A stretch of 64,000 nucleotides of DNA from Halomonas sp. 7T (GTDB lineage Bacteria; Pseudomonadota; Gammaproteobacteria; Pseudomonadales; Halomonadaceae), in NCBI RefSeq assembly GCF_025643255.1, contig NZ_CP087112.1, forward strand, positions 806,001 to 870,000. The letters run 5' to 3'. Shown piece by piece: positions 26,699 through 36,894 of this stretch. Every line of letters begins with the position of its first letter. The stretch's first letter is position 1. Position numbers and translations under genes: made by a program. The notes below the pieces were generated by a model. The model saw only the letters and a program-made list of their open reading frames with translations. It did no database searches and was not told where the DNA came from.

Positions 26699-27535
26699 TC
26701 AAGGTGTGCCCAGGCTTTGCCCCATTTCCACCGTGGAGCCTAGCGGGTTATCGTCAAAGGTGACCGGTTTAGCAAAGCACATGACCACCGTGGAACCGAG
26801 CTTGAAACGGCCCATCTCGGCGCCTTTTTCCAGCACGATGGGTTCCCCAAACTTCATGCGTTGAGGGTGACCCGAAAGCGGCGTGACCTGACCCGACCAA
26901 ACGGTTTCAATAGCAGCAACGATCATCGCGCCTACCAACACCATGGCCATAGGGCCGTGTTCAGTGTCAAAAATACATACTAAGCGCTCGTTGCGGGCAA
27001 ACAAGCCTGGCACGTAGTTGGCAGTGGCCTGATTGACTGAAAAGAGCCGCCCCGGCACATAAATCATTTCCCGCAGCGTACCGGACATCGGCATATGCAC
27101 GCGGTGGTAGTCGCTAGGTGACAGGTAAACCGTCGCGAAGCTGCCGTTCAAAAACTCATCGGCCAACGCTTTATCGCCGCCCAACAGTGTCTGGGCAGAA
27201 AACGTGTGGCCCTTGGCTTGCACCAGTTTGCCCGCTGCGGTAAGGCGACCATACTGAGACAGCGTGCCATCGGCAGGGCTAATCAGGCCATCGCCCAGAG
27301 GGCGAGCGTCGGCTTTCAGTGCGCGGGTAAAGAAGTCGTTAAAGGTAGCGTAGGCGGTGGGGTCTGGCTCTAGCGCTTGGCGCATATCTACATTAAAGCG
27401 TTTGATAAACGCTTTAATCAGAGTGTTTTTCACCCAGGGGTTATCGCACTGGGCGACCTTACCCGTTAGCCGTGATAGTGCATGGTGCGGCAGTGGGTAT
27501 TGGAGAAGCGAAAAGGCTTTTTGGGAAAGTGTCAC
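26699..27535 (-). CDS. psd: Phosphatidylserine decarboxylase proenzyme
   Basis: Makes phosphatidylethanolamine from phosphatidylserine at the inner membrane. The self-cleavage site is LGST in [11 protein letters not shown], with predicted cut between Gly247 and Ser248, making the pyruvoyl group. GTG at 27535 ([12 protein letters not shown]) gives 278 residues and begins 10 bases after the rhdA stop, whereas a longer upstream frame would overlap rhdA. A second LGST occurs near the C-terminus at 265-268, an oddity probably without processing. Order rsgA-rhdA-psd on this strand suggests an operon. Confidence 0.93.
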   Translation of the reverse strand: MTLSQKAFSLLQYPLPHHALSRLTGKVAQCDNPWVKNTLIKAFIKRFNVDMRQALEPDPTAYATFNDFFTRALKADARPLGDGLISPADGTLSQYGRLTAAGKLVQAKGHTFSAQTLLGGDKALADEFLNGSFATVYLSPSDYHRVHMPMSGTLREMIYVPGRLFSVNQATANYVPGLFARNERLVCIFDTEHGPMAMVLVGAMIVAAIETVWSGQVTPLSGHPQRMKFGEPIVLEKGAEMGRFKLGSTVVMCFAKPVTFDDNPLGSTVEMGQSLGTP

Positions 27536-27545
27536 AGTAGTATCT

Positions 27546-28388
27546 TCATTTCTCGATAGGTGTATCGTCGCGGTTGCCCCACTCGCCCCAGGAACCTGCA
27601 TAGCCGCGCATGTTAAACCCTAGCGCTTTGCCGACTAACCAGGTAAAACTGCTGCGGTGGTGGCTCTGGCAGTGGGTGGCAACTTCCATCTCCGGGGTTA
27701 GGCCCATGGCCTGCAGCTCGGTGATCAGCTCGGCATAATCGCGAATTCGCAGCGCGCGCTTGGAATCCATAGCGTTGACCCAGTCCATGTTGACGGCGCC
27801 AGGTATATGGCCCAAGTGCTTATTATTGCCACGCTCGCCGTCGTACTCTGCTTTTGAGCGGGCGTCCCAGATGGCAAACTGTTTATCGTCTAGTTTCTGT
27901 TTAATTTCATCGCAGGTGATCAGCGCATGTGGATTCAGAATCTCGGCGTGGTAGTCGCTCGGCGTTGGTGCACTCTGCTCGGTGCTCTCTTCCAGGCCAG
28001 CATCGCGCCAGGCATGGATGCCGCCATTTAAGTAGGAGTAGCGGGTATGGCCGATCAGCTCCAGTGTCCAGAGCAATCGAGCTGCCCAACCGCCCCCTTC
28101 ATCATCGTAAGCCACCACGTGTGTATCGCGGGTTAATCCCAGCGCGCTGAATAGCTTGGAAAGAAACTCCACCGGCGGCACGTCGTTAGGCACTGGGCCT
28201 TCGCCGCGCATGAGATAGCGAAAGTCGAGGAAAATAGCGCCAGGCACATGGCCTTGGCGATAGCTATCGCCGTTTGCCGGTACGTCGATAATCAATAGTT
28301 GATCGTCGCCCAGCTGCGCTTGCAGTGCCTCCGGCTCCACGATGAGTGGCAATACATTGTGTTCTGATGAGTGGCTGACGGTGCTCAT
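27546..28388 (-). CDS. rhdA: Two-domain rhodanese (thiosulfate sulfurtransferase)
   Basis: Transfers sulfane sulfur from thiosulfate or a similar donor to an acceptor. It has two rhodanese domains: an inactive N-terminal one (residues about 15-135) and a catalytic C-terminal one with Cys240. The loop HCQSHHRS matches the RhdA type described in Azotobacter vinelandii (CQTHHR) rather than the CRxGxR of common rhodaneses or CGSGVTA of SseA. The ATG at 28388 gives 280 residues. The RhdA-psd neighbourhood is the same as in pseudomonads. Confidence 0.88.
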   Translation of the reverse strand: MSTVSHSSEHNVLPLIVEPEALQAQLGDDQLLIIDVPANGDSYRQGHVPGAIFLDFRYLMRGEGPVPNDVPPVEFLSKLFSALGLTRDTHVVAYDDEGGGWAARLLWTLELIGHTRYSYLNGGIHAWRDAGLEESTEQSAPTPSDYHAEILNPHALITCDEIKQKLDDKQFAIWDARSKAEYDGERGNNKHLGHIPGAVNMDWVNAMDSKRALRIRDYAELITELQAMGLTPEMEVATHCQSHHRSSFTWLVGKALGFNMRGYAGSWGEWGNRDDTPIEK

Positions 28389-28452
28389 GTGCGGCTCCCT
28401 GTCTTTCAACTGAAGGTATTAAAATCTTGGACAATCGTTCTAAACATCAGAG

Positions 28453-29472
28453 TTACGCGTTTAAACTATCCAGAATGCGGCGGTAGCTGGCAAAGCGCTC
28501 GGGATGAATCTTGCCTGCCTCAACGGCGTCAAGTAAAGCGCAGCCCGGCTCATTTCGGTGGCGGCAGTCGCGAAAACGGCAGTGGCCAAGGTAAGGGTGA
28601 AACTCGATGAATCCATCGGTCACTTCCTGCTCATTTAAATGAATCAGGCCAAATTCACGAATACCTGGGGAGTCAATCAGCTCGCCGTTACTCACCTCGT
28701 CGCTCCGCATGGCATAAAGCCGTGCCGTGGTCGTGGTGTGGGTGCCTTTGCGTGAATCTTCTGACAGTGCGCCAATGCGCAGGGTTTCATCAGGCAGCAG
28801 CAGGTCGATAAGCGATGATTTGCCCACGCCGCTTTGCCCGACGAAGACCGACGTGCGTCCCTCTAACTGCTGGCGCAGTGCATTTAACCCCTCGGGATTA
28901 GCCGTGGTTGTGCGCACTACTGGATAGCCAAGCGCGCGATAGCGCTCAAGCAGCTGACCCAGTTCGCCACCGTCGTCTGGCAATAAATCGGTTTTGTTGA
29001 GCACTAGCACGGGCGCAATACCCGTGGCTTCGGCCGCCACTAAATAGCGATCAATCAGGTTGGGGTGAGGGGCTGGCTCCACGGCAAACACAATCAGCAG
29101 CTGATCGATATTGGCCGCCACGGGCTTGAGCTGGCCGCGCGGGTCGGGGCGCTTTAGAATGCTATCGCGCTCTTCACGGGCAACGACCACGCCAGAGCCG
29201 TCTTGACCTGCTCGCCAAATAACACGGTCGCCGGTGACCAGGCCGTCAAGGTTGGCGCGCAGGTGACAGCGCACGGGGGTACCGTCGGCGTCGCGAACTT
29301 CCAGCGTGCGGCCAAAGTGAGCCATTACGCGGCCCGGCTGTTCAGGGCCGTATTCACCCGCAGAGAGCTTTTCGGCATCCTGCACATCGCGTTTTTCTGC
29401 GCGCTGAGCACGTTCGGCTTGGATCTTCTCGACGCGCCACTGCTGCTGGCGACTTAATTTACGTTTGCTCAT
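28453..29472 (-). CDS. rsgA: Small ribosomal subunit biogenesis GTPase
   Basis: A circularly permuted GTPase that helps mature the 30S decoding centre. The N-terminal OB fold (about residues 45-110) is followed by G4 NKTD at 159-162, P-loop GQSGVGKS at 212-219 and G3 DSPG at 267-270. The zinc site is C298, C303, H305 and C311 in [18 protein letters not shown] at 29472 gives 339 residues. A far longer frame upstream to 29640 overlaps orn and is not used. Divergent from orn across 146 bases. Confidence 0.95.
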   Translation of the reverse strand: MSKRKLSRQQQWRVEKIQAERAQRAEKRDVQDAEKLSAGEYGPEQPGRVMAHFGRTLEVRDADGTPVRCHLRANLDGLVTGDRVIWRAGQDGSGVVVAREERDSILKRPDPRGQLKPVAANIDQLLIVFAVEPAPHPNLIDRYLVAAEATGIAPVLVLNKTDLLPDDGGELGQLLERYRALGYPVVRTTTANPEGLNALRQQLEGRTSVFVGQSGVGKSSLIDLLLPDETLRIGALSEDSRKGTHTTTTARLYAMRSDEVSNGELIDSPGIREFGLIHLNEQEVTDGFIEFHPYLGHCRFRDCRHRNEPGCALLDAVEAGKIHPERFASYRRILDSLNA

Positions 29473-29618
29473 GACCACCCGATGCTCGGTACAATAGTGG
29501 GCATTGTACCCATCTGGGCGGCTTACTGTCCTGTACGGGGTGCGGGTTAGCGCAATATAAGCGACACTTTTATTCAATTCGCCGTTTTTAAGGCGATACT
29601 GGTCAAGGAATACATGTA

Positions 29619-30203
29619 ATGAGCGAGCAAAGCGGTGCACCGCGTAGCGATCTGTTGGTATGGATTGATTTAGAAATGACCGGTTTGGAGCCGGACAAAG
29701 AGCGCATTATTGAGGTGGCGACGCTCATCACCGATGCGCAGTTGAACGTGGTCGCAGAAGGGCCGGTTATCGCTGTCAAACAGCCTGACAGCCTCCTGGC
29801 GGGTATGGATGATTGGAACCAGAAGACTCATGGTGAGTCTGGGTTAGTAGCTCGGGTAAAAGCGAGTACCATCGAAACCCAAGAGGCTGAGCAGCAAACA
29901 CTCGATTTTTTGCGTCAGTATGTGATAGCGGGCTCATCGCCGATGTGTGGCAACAGCATTCATCAAGACCGACGCTTTTTAGAGCGTGAAATGCCCGATC
30001 TGTGGGCCTTCTTCCACTACCGCAATTTAGATGTGTCGACACTGAAAGAGCTGGCCAAGCGCTGGAATCCTGGTGCGCTGGTGGGTTTCAAAAAGCAGAA
30101 TGCTCACTTGGCGATGGACGATATCAAAGAGTCGATAGCCGAGCTTGCCCACTACCGCAGCACGTTTTTGCGGTTAGAGGACGGCAACGACGAAGAGGAG
30201 TAA
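29619..30203 (+). CDS. orn: Oligoribonuclease
   Basis: The 3'-5' exoribonuclease that degrades short RNAs and the c-di-GMP breakdown product pGpG. It is a DEDDh exonuclease: WIDLEMTGL supplies the first D and E near residues 16-18, [15 protein letters not shown] a middle aspartate region, and [11 protein letters not shown] the last catalytic H and D. Length 194 compares with E. coli 181. AAGGAA lies about 9 bases before the ATG. Ends 3 bases from the convergent queG. Confidence 0.96.
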   Translation: MSEQSGAPRSDLLVWIDLEMTGLEPDKERIIEVATLITDAQLNVVAEGPVIAVKQPDSLLAGMDDWNQKTHGESGLVARVKASTIETQEAEQQTLDFLRQYVIAGSSPMCGNSIHQDRRFLEREMPDLWAFFHYRNLDVSTLKELAKRWNPGALVGFKKQNAHLAMDDIKESIAELAHYRSTFLRLEDGNDEEE

Positions 30204-30206
30204 CCC

Positions 30207-31316
30207 TCAGGTTCGTGTTGCAATTCGGGCATTCCGCTTGTGGCGTTGCTCGTCGAGTGCCCAGGTAACGTGCTCGCGGACAAGCTCGCTTGGGTAGGCC
30301 CTGCGCGCCCACAACGCGGCTTCCACGGCTTCGCTCCAGGGCGCGTTGCCCAGTCCAATGGCAACATTACGCAGCCAGCGCTCATAGCCAATACGCCGTA
30401 TGGGGCTGCCTGCGGTTTTGTCCAAAAACTCCTTTTCGCCCCAGGCAAAAAGGCTGAGTAGCTCGGCACGATCCAGATCGTGGCGTGGCGCAAAGTCAGC
30501 CTCCTGGGTGATGCGGGTAAAGCGAGTGAATGGGCAGACCAGCTGGCAATCATCGCAGCCATATATTCGGTTGCCCATGGCGCGGCGAAATTCAAGGGGG
30601 ATCGCACCGTGCAGTTCAATGGTGAGGTAGGAAATACATTTGCGTGAGTCGACGACTTTATCGTCAACGATGGCACCCGTCGGGCAAGCTGTGCGGCAAG
30701 CGCTACAGCTTCCGCAGTGTTCGTGTTCAAACGGTGCATCCACCGGTAGCGGTAAGTCGGTGTAGAGTTCACCTAAAAAAAATAGCGAGCCCGCTTTTGG
30801 GTTGAGTAGCATGGCATTTTTGCCAAACCAGCCTAGCCCAGCTTTTTGTGCTAATGCGCGCTCCATCACCGGGGCTGAGTCCACAAAAGCGCGGTAGCCG
30901 AAGGTGCCTACCTCTTGCTCTATTTTTTTTGCCAGTTGGGCTAAGCGTTTACGCATTAATTTGTGATAATCGCGGCCCAAGGCGTAGCGGGAAACGTAGG
31001 CTCGCTGAGGCTGGCCGAGCACCTTGGCGCTTTCAACCTCGGCGGGTAGGTAGTCCATACGTACGCTGATAACGCGCTGGGTGCCTGGCTCTAGCTCTTC
31101 TGGGCGAGTGCGCTTAGTGCCATGTTTCTGCATAAAGCCCATCTCGCCATGATAGCCCTGTTCAAGCCAGCTATTAAGATGGGCTTCATGGTCGGCAAGT
31201 TGGGTATCGGTAATGCCGACCTGCTGAAAACCGAGCTCTCGGCCCCAGGTTTTGATCAGGTTGGCAAGACGAAGCAGCTCATCGCTGGATAGTGCAAAGG
31301 TGGTGGAGCTTGGCAT
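30207..31316 (-). CDS. queG: Epoxyqueuosine reductase
   Basis: Last step of queuosine synthesis in tRNA, reducing epoxyqueuosine with cobalamin and iron-sulfur clusters. Two 4Fe-4S motifs are visible: CGSCSACRTACPTGAI (first cluster plus a cysteine of the second) and CDDCQLVCPF. Segment SYLTIELHGAIP and the N-terminal substrate region with YGFRAFVDSAPVMERALA-type sequence are characteristic. Length is 369. The cobalamin dependence of the family fits the presence of cobO in the window. Divergent from nnr. Confidence 0.95.
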   Translation of the reverse strand: MPSSTTFALSSDELLRLANLIKTWGRELGFQQVGITDTQLADHEAHLNSWLEQGYHGEMGFMQKHGTKRTRPEELEPGTQRVISVRMDYLPAEVESAKVLGQPQRAYVSRYALGRDYHKLMRKRLAQLAKKIEQEVGTFGYRAFVDSAPVMERALAQKAGLGWFGKNAMLLNPKAGSLFFLGELYTDLPLPVDAPFEHEHCGSCSACRTACPTGAIVDDKVVDSRKCISYLTIELHGAIPLEFRRAMGNRIYGCDDCQLVCPFTRFTRITQEADFAPRHDLDRAELLSLFAWGEKEFLDKTAGSPIRRIGYERWLRNVAIGLGNAPWSEAVEAALWARRAYPSELVREHVTWALDEQRHKRNARIATRT

Positions 31317-31455
31317 GGGTAAGGCAACGTTGGCGCGTTAAGCGAGCTATGCTACCGCATTAGACGTCATCGCAAAATGTCGATAAGCATCTATACCATA
31401 TCACCGTTAATGTGCCGTAAATCGGCTAGTGCCGTTATTAGATTAAGGAGAGATC

Positions 31456-32949
31456 GTGCCCACGTTAAGTACTTCTTCGCTACGCCCCCTCTATAAAGCG
31501 GCTCAAGTGCGTGAGCTCGATCGACGGACGATTGCCGGGGGAATTGAAAGTTTTGCCCTAATGCAGCGCGCGGCTTCAAGTGCGTGGCATAGCTTTCGCT
31601 CTCGCTGGCCCCAGGCGCGCAGCGTCACTGTGCTGTGCGGTAGTGGTAATAATGGAGGCGATGGCCACGTGCTGGCGGCTTTAGCCATGCAGGCGGGGTT
31701 AAAAGTACAGCGCATCACCCTTAAGCCTCTGCATGAATTAAAAAATGATGCCGCACGGGCGGCAGCGCTTGCGACTGCCGCAGGCGTAGGCTGCGAGGCG
31801 TGGCAGGCGGGTACCGCGCTGGTTGGCGATGTGATTGTGGATGCGCTACTGGGGACGGGGCTGACGGGGGATGTAGAAGGTGAGATACGCCGAGCCATTG
31901 AGGCAATTAATGCTGCCCAACAGCCAGTGCTGGCGCTGGATATACCGTCGGGGATCGCGGCTGATAGCGGTGCCGTACTGGGCGTGGCGGTTGAAGCGTT
32001 CTGCACGGTGACATTTATTGGCGACAAAATTGGTTTGCATACCGGTGACGCGCCTGCCTATGCCGGCGAGATAGACTTTCGCCCGTTAGGGGTGAAGGCT
32101 CAGGTGTTTTTTGACATTCCACCAACGGCTTGGCGGTTAGACGACGCACTGCTGCAGTCAGCCTTTACGCCGCGCTCTCGAACCAGTCATAAAGGCAACC
32201 TGGGGCATGTGTTGGTGATGGGGGGCGCGCCGGGGTTTGGGGGAGCGGCGTTGCTTGCTTCCCAGGCGGCGGCACGGTTAGGCGCTGGTAAAGTCAGTTT
32301 AGCCACTTCGCCGGATCATATAACGGCGAGCTTAGTGCGCTGTCCTGAAGTGATGGCTCATGCCGTGCGTGGCGCTGCTGAGGCAAGTGAACTGCCCTGT
32401 CGGGCTGATGTCGTGGTAGTGGGTCCGGGGTTGGGGCAGGGGGCGTGGGGGCAGGCAATGTTACAATGCGCTCTGCAGTCAAAGACACCCCTGGTGGTGG
32501 ATGCCGACGGGCTTAATCTATTAGTCAGCCATTGGCCGGATCTGCGGCGCGACGATTGGGTGTTAACACCTCATCCCGGCGAAGCTGCACGGCTGTTGGG
32601 ATGTACGGTGGCTGAGATTCAGTCAGATCGCCCCGCAGCGGCACAGGCGCTGCAGCGCGCACGGGGTGGCGTTGTGTTATTAAAAGGCGCGGGTAGCTTA
32701 GTGGCTGGGCCAACCGGCTTAGTGGTATGTCCATACGGTAACCCCGGCATGGCCAGCGGTGGTATGGGGGATGTACTGAGTGGCATGTTGGGCACACTGA
32801 TGGCCCAGTGTCAAAGTAGTGAGCAAGCTGCCTGGTTAGGCGTGATGGCCCACGCGCTAGCCGGGGACGAAGCGGCAAAAGCAGAGGGCGAGCGTGGTCT
32901 GCTGGCAAGTGATCTGGCATCCTATGCACGAGCATTAATTAATCCGTGA
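31456..32949 (+). CDS. nnr: Bifunctional NAD(P)HX epimerase/dehydratase
   Basis: Repairs hydrated NAD(P)H. The N-terminal YjeF_N epimerase (residues about 1-215) has GSGNNGGDGHVLAALAM and LGTGLTGDVEG; the C-terminal dehydratase (about 230-490) has GGAPGFGGAALLAS, VVVGPGLGQG and GNPGMASGGMGDVLSG. GTG at 31456 is preceded by AAGGAGAG. It heads the run nnr-tsaE-amiB-mutL-miaA-hfq-hflX as in E. coli (yjeF-yjeE-...). The last codon overlaps the GTG alternative start of tsaE. Confidence 0.94.
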   Translation: MPTLSTSSLRPLYKAAQVRELDRRTIAGGIESFALMQRAASSAWHSFRSRWPQARSVTVLCGSGNNGGDGHVLAALAMQAGLKVQRITLKPLHELKNDAARAAALATAAGVGCEAWQAGTALVGDVIVDALLGTGLTGDVEGEIRRAIEAINAAQQPVLALDIPSGIAADSGAVLGVAVEAFCTVTFIGDKIGLHTGDAPAYAGEIDFRPLGVKAQVFFDIPPTAWRLDDALLQSAFTPRSRTSHKGNLGHVLVMGGAPGFGGAALLASQAAARLGAGKVSLATSPDHITASLVRCPEVMAHAVRGAAEASELPCRADVVVVGPGLGQGAWGQAMLQCALQSKTPLVVDADGLNLLVSHWPDLRRDDWVLTPHPGEAARLLGCTVAEIQSDRPAAAQALQRARGGVVLLKGAGSLVAGPTGLVVCPYGNPGMASGGMGDVLSGMLGTLMAQCQSSEQAAWLGVMAHALAGDEAAKAEGERGLLASDLASYARALINP

Positions 32950-32960
32950 AGGCGTCTGAC

Positions 32961-33458
32961 ATGCAAGTGCAATTAAAAGATGAAAGGTCTCATGTTGCCT
33001 TCGGAGAGGCATTAGGGCTAGCGCTAAGAGGCTCTGGGCGTGTTTATTTAGAGGGCGACTTGGGGGCTGGAAAAACAACGCTAACGCGCGGCGTGTTAAG
33101 GGCCTACGGCTACCAAGGGGCGGTGAAAAGCCCAACGTACACGCTAATTGAGCCTTACGAGCTCGTCGAGCAGCGTATTTACCACTTGGATTTGTATCGA
33201 CTCTCTGACCCTGAAGAGCTTGAATTTATCGGAGGTCGAGATGTGCTGGCTGACGATGCACTCTGTCTTATCGAGTGGCCAAGCCGTGGTGAAGGCTGGC
33301 TGCCTGCTCCAGACCTGCGCATCGTACTTAGCGTGGCTGACCAAGGGCGATTGGCGCTGTTGGTAGCAGGCAGTGCCATTGGTGAGCGCGTGCTTAATAC
33401 CCTTGCCAAGCAAGCTGATGAGATGCAACAGGAGCACGGTGTGACTCAATGGATATGA
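32961..33458 (+). CDS. tsaE: tRNA threonylcarbamoyladenosine biosynthesis ATPase
   Basis: The ATPase of the TsaBDE complex that makes t6A37 in tRNAs. Walker A GDLGAGKTTLTRG near residue 35, SPTYTLIEPYEL for the TsaE switch, and HLDLYRL with EWPSRGEGWLP are typical. The ATG at 32961 (about 165 residues) has GAAGG 8 bases upstream; the GTG at 32946, overlapping the nnr stop, would add five residues and is less likely. Its 3' end overlaps the amiB start. Confidence 0.94.
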   Translation: MQVQLKDERSHVAFGEALGLALRGSGRVYLEGDLGAGKTTLTRGVLRAYGYQGAVKSPTYTLIEPYELVEQRIYHLDLYRLSDPEELEFIGGRDVLADDALCLIEWPSRGEGWLPAPDLRIVLSVADQGRLALLVAGSAIGERVLNTLAKQADEMQQEHGVTQWI

Positions 33459-34927
33459 ACAACACGCTCAAGCACCTCACGCGTATGCTAGTGGCGGGGT
33501 GCTTAGCCCTTGTAGCGAATATTTCAGCGTTGCAAGCGGCAACGGTTGAAAGTATGCGCTTATGGGCTGCACCTGATCACGCGCGGTTGGTGTTTGATCT
33601 TTCGGCAGCGGCGCCGGCCAATGTCTTTTCGCTGGATAACCCGGCGCGTTTGGTTATTGACCTTGAAGAGAGCCGCCTGGATACCGATGTCTCGACGCTA
33701 CCCCTAGAGGGCAGCGCCATTGATGCTGTCCGTACAGGCAACCGAGACGGCGGTGGCCTGCGGGTTGTTTTAGAACTTAACCGGAATATATCGCCGCGCC
33801 ATTTTACGCTGCCTCCTAACGATCAGTACGGCCATCGTTTGGTGGTCGACCTTGAATACCCGGGTGAGAGTGCGGTAGAAAACCCCATCGACCCTATTGA
33901 GGCGATGATCCGCGATCAAGAGATCATGGCGCAGCGGGCGGGTGTACAGGCAACTGCGCAACTGCCAGAGAGCCAGACAGCTCGACCTGCTGAGCAGCGT
34001 CCGGCGGAAGTTCAGCCTGCACAGCCCCATCCGCAGCGCGATATCATTATCGCGGTTGATGCGGGCCACGGGGGAGAAGACCCCGGTGCGATTGGCCCTG
34101 CTGGTACAAGAGAAAAAGACGTTGTACTGGAAATATCGCGGCGCTTGGCAGCTGAGATAAATAGTGCCCAAGGGTTTAAGGCGGTGCTAATCCGCGATGG
34201 TGATTACTACCTGGGTCTTCGTCAGCGCACGCAGCTTGCTAGAGAGCAGAAAGCCGACTTTTTTGTTTCTATCCATGCCGATGCCTTCACTAGCCCTAGG
34301 CCCCAGGGCAGTTCGGTGTATGCGCTCTCTCAGCGGGGGGCCTCGTCTGAAACGGCCCAGTGGCTGGCGGATAGTGAAAACCGTGCAGACTTGATTGGCG
34401 GGGTTGATGGCAGCCTTTCTTTGCGTGACAAGGATCAAGTCCTGCGAGGTGTGTTGCTGGATCTCACGATGACCGCAACGTTAAATGATTCGCTCTCCAT
34501 CGGTGGGCAGGTGCTAGAGCAGCTTGGTCGCATCAATCGTTTGCATAAGTCCAGGGTGGAGCAGGCGGGCTTCATGGTGTTGAAGTCGCCAGACATCCCT
34601 TCGTTGCTGATTGAGTTAGGGTTTATCTCCAACCCAGATGAAGAGCGGCGCCTTCGCGACCCTGTGCATCAGCAGGGGTTAGCGACGGCGATTTTCAGAG
34701 GGATGCGCGAACATTTCGAGCGTAATCCGCCACCCGCGAGCCTGTTAGCTTGGCAGCGTGACAACCAGCGCCGGCCAAGCGGTAATGAGTACCGAATCCA
34801 ATCAGGAGATACACTGTCAGCGATTGCGGTACGCCACGGTGTGCCAGTGAATCAGCTCAAACAGGCCAATGACCTGAATGGCGATGTTATTCGGGTTGGC
34901 CAAGTGTTACGTATTCCTAGTTCATGA
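33449..34927 (+). CDS. amiB: N-acetylmuramoyl-L-alanine amidase (AMIN-Amidase_3-LysM)
   Basis: A periplasmic zinc amidase that splits septal peptidoglycan during cell separation. Signal peptide residues 1-29; AMIN domain at about 32-135; a linker rich in Gln, Ala and Pro; Amidase_3 catalytic domain with [14 protein letters not shown] near residue 205, SIHADAF (zinc His) and [11 protein letters not shown]; and a C-terminal LysM (about 446-490, [13 protein letters not shown]). Domain layout fits the AmiB/AmiC type of Pseudomonas (E. coli AmiB lacks LysM). It overlaps the tsaE stop and precedes mutL, as in the E. coli tsaE-amiB-mutL order. Confidence 0.92.
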   Translation: MDMNNTLKHLTRMLVAGCLALVANISALQAATVESMRLWAAPDHARLVFDLSAAAPANVFSLDNPARLVIDLEESRLDTDVSTLPLEGSAIDAVRTGNRDGGGLRVVLELNRNISPRHFTLPPNDQYGHRLVVDLEYPGESAVENPIDPIEAMIRDQEIMAQRAGVQATAQLPESQTARPAEQRPAEVQPAQPHPQRDIIIAVDAGHGGEDPGAIGPAGTREKDVVLEISRRLAAEINSAQGFKAVLIRDGDYYLGLRQRTQLAREQKADFFVSIHADAFTSPRPQGSSVYALSQRGASSETAQWLADSENRADLIGGVDGSLSLRDKDQVLRGVLLDLTMTATLNDSLSIGGQVLEQLGRINRLHKSRVEQAGFMVLKSPDIPSLLIELGFISNPDEERRLRDPVHQQGLATAIFRGMREHFERNPPPASLLAWQRDNQRRPSGNEYRIQSGDTLSAIAVRHGVPVNQLKQANDLNGDVIRVGQVLRIPSS

Positions 34928-34949
34928 TAATGACTCTTTGAGGTGCCGG

Positions 34950-36863
34950 TTGACTGAACTGATCGCTACGCCAATGCGTATCCATGTGCTTGACCCCAGG
35001 CTGGCTAACCAAATAGCCGCGGGAGAGGTCGTTGAGCGACCGTCTTCGGTGACTAAAGAGCTCATTGAGAACGCTATAGATGCAGGTAGCCAACGCATTG
35101 AGGTGGAGATCGAGCAGGGTGGAGCCCGGCTCATTAAGGTGCGCGATGATGGTATTGGCATTAGCGAGCAAGACTTGCCGCTGGCGCTTGCGCGACACGC
35201 GACGAGTAAGATCAGCAGTCTCGAAGATCTCGAAGGGGTGAGTTCGCTAGGTTTTCGCGGGGAGGCGCTTGCCTCTATCAGTTCCGTCTCGCGCTTGGAG
35301 TTAACCTCCAATGCGGACGAAGACCCCCGCCAGGGCTGGCGGGTAGTGGCAGAGGGGCGGGGTATGGAGGCGAAGGTTATGCCAGCGCCGCACCCCCGTG
35401 GCACGAGCGTCGCCGTGCGCGATCTGTTTTTCAACACCCCAGCACGGCGCAAATTTTTGCGCACCGAAAAGACCGAGTTTGCCCATGTGGAAGAAGCCTT
35501 CCGTCGCCAAGCGCTATCTCGCTACGATATTGCCTGGGTGCTGCGCCATAACCAGAAAGTGGTTCACCAGCTTCCGCAGGGCAATACGCCTGCTGCTCGC
35601 GAGCGGCGTATTGCCTCGCTGCTGGGTAAAAACTTTATCGAGCATGCCCGCTATATTGAGCGCGAAGCGGGCGGTCTGCGGCTCAGTGGCTGGGTCGGTT
35701 TGCCAACCCACTCTCGCTCGCAAGCCGACCAGCAGTATTTCTTTGTTAATGGGCGCGTCGTGCGTGACCGCTTAGTGGCTCATGCGGTGCGCCAAGCTTA
35801 TCGCGATGTGCTGTATAACGGGCGCCATCCCGTGTTTGTCCTCTATTTGGAGCTAGACTCGGATGTAGTGGACGTCAACGTTCACCCCACCAAGCATGAG
35901 GTGCGCTTCCGTGATGGACGCATCGTGCACGACTTCCTTTACTCTAGCTTGCACCACTGTTTGGCGGCTTCCAAACCCTCCGAGGAGCAGTCGGCGTCAG
36001 ACGCTCAGGCGTTAGAAGCGCCAGAATCCGACACGCCCAGCCAAGTAGAACAGCCAGCCCCACGCTGGCAGCAGCAGGGCATGCCGCTATCAGAAGGTCA
36101 GGGGCGGCACCCTGGTGCTGAGCGCGTGCGCCGCTTTATGCAAGGGTATCAAGCGCTGCATCCGGACCATGAAGAGACGCTGCTCACCCCCCAGTCGAGT
36201 CCGCCCGGCCAGCAACCGGCCGCCACGGCAGTGCGAGAAGTGCCGCAGGTGATGCCTGCCTATGATGCCACCGAGGCACCACCGCTGGGCTTTGCATTAG
36301 GCCAGCTGCACGGGGTATATATTTTGGCGCAAAATACTCAGGGTTTAGTGCTGGTGGATATGCACGCGGCCCATGAACGCATCGTTTATGAGCGTATGAA
36401 AAACCAGCTGGCAGCTGCCAAAGGCGTTGATGCGCAGCCACTTTTGGTGCCGGTTTCGCTGGCAGCGAGCCGTAGTGAAGTTGCCACCGCCGAGAGCGAG
36501 CGCGATGCCATCATTCAGCTAGGCGTGGAGCTAGACGTAGCAGGGCCAGAAACACTACTGGTGCGGCAATTACCTGCGCTACTGGCTCAGGCTGATCCGG
36601 AAGCGTTGGTGCGTGAAATGCTTGAGGAGCTTTCGCGCTTTGGCCGCACGCACCAAGTGGAAGCACGTATTCATGAGCTGCTTTCTACTATGGCGTGTCA
36701 TGGCAGCGTGCGCGCTAATCGGCGTTTAACGCTTGATGAAATGAACGCGTTGCTGCGGGATATGGAGCGCACAGAGCGTAGTGATCAGTGTAATCATGGC
36801 CGCCCGACCTGGACGCAAATGAGTATGAAAGCACTCGACCGGCTGTTTCTGCGCGGTCAATAA
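34950..36863 (+). CDS. mutL: DNA mismatch repair protein MutL
   Basis: Links MutS mismatch recognition to strand removal. N-terminal GHKL ATPase: [29 protein letters not shown], and [17 protein letters not shown] lids. The C-terminal domain contains D-M-H-A-x2-E-x4-E (residues 462-473 counted from the ATG at 34974; bases 36357-36392) and QCNHGRP near the end, resembling the metal-site motifs of endonuclease-type MutL. Start: TTG at 34950 has GAGGT 6 bases upstream; the ATG at 34974 ([10 protein letters not shown]) lacks a ribosome-binding site, so the TTG is preferred, moderately. A longer open frame to 34878 overlaps amiB. Confidence 0.93.
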   Translation: MTELIATPMRIHVLDPRLANQIAAGEVVERPSSVTKELIENAIDAGSQRIEVEIEQGGARLIKVRDDGIGISEQDLPLALARHATSKISSLEDLEGVSSLGFRGEALASISSVSRLELTSNADEDPRQGWRVVAEGRGMEAKVMPAPHPRGTSVAVRDLFFNTPARRKFLRTEKTEFAHVEEAFRRQALSRYDIAWVLRHNQKVVHQLPQGNTPAARERRIASLLGKNFIEHARYIEREAGGLRLSGWVGLPTHSRSQADQQYFFVNGRVVRDRLVAHAVRQAYRDVLYNGRHPVFVLYLELDSDVVDVNVHPTKHEVRFRDGRIVHDFLYSSLHHCLAASKPSEEQSASDAQALEAPESDTPSQVEQPAPRWQQQGMPLSEGQGRHPGAERVRRFMQGYQALHPDHEETLLTPQSSPPGQQPAATAVREVPQVMPAYDATEAPPLGFALGQLHGVYILAQNTQGLVLVDMHAAHERIVYERMKNQLAAAKGVDAQPLLVPVSLAASRSEVATAESERDAIIQLGVELDVAGPETLLVRQLPALLAQADPEALVREMLEELSRFGRTHQVEARIHELLSTMACHGSVRANRRLTLDEMNALLRDMERTERSDQCNHGRPTWTQMSMKALDRLFLRGQ

Positions 36864-36894
36864 AAAGGCGATAGATATGGAGGGCTGTGAGCTA

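Noticed and set aside
29473..29640. N-terminal extension of rsgA into orn
   Set aside because: The extra 56 residues overlap orn and do not resemble RsgA; the family-type start is at 29472.
30152..30772. 206-codon open frame antisense to queG
   Set aside because: Cysteine- and alanine-rich shadow of the iron-sulfur motifs; no family-like sequence and no independent start signal.
31503..32027. 174-codon antisense frame over nnr
   Set aside because: Low-complexity Ser/Ala/Pro translation typical of a shadow frame.
34922..35464. 180-codon antisense frame over the start of mutL
   Set aside because: Mirrors the conserved GHKL motifs; no separate coding signal.
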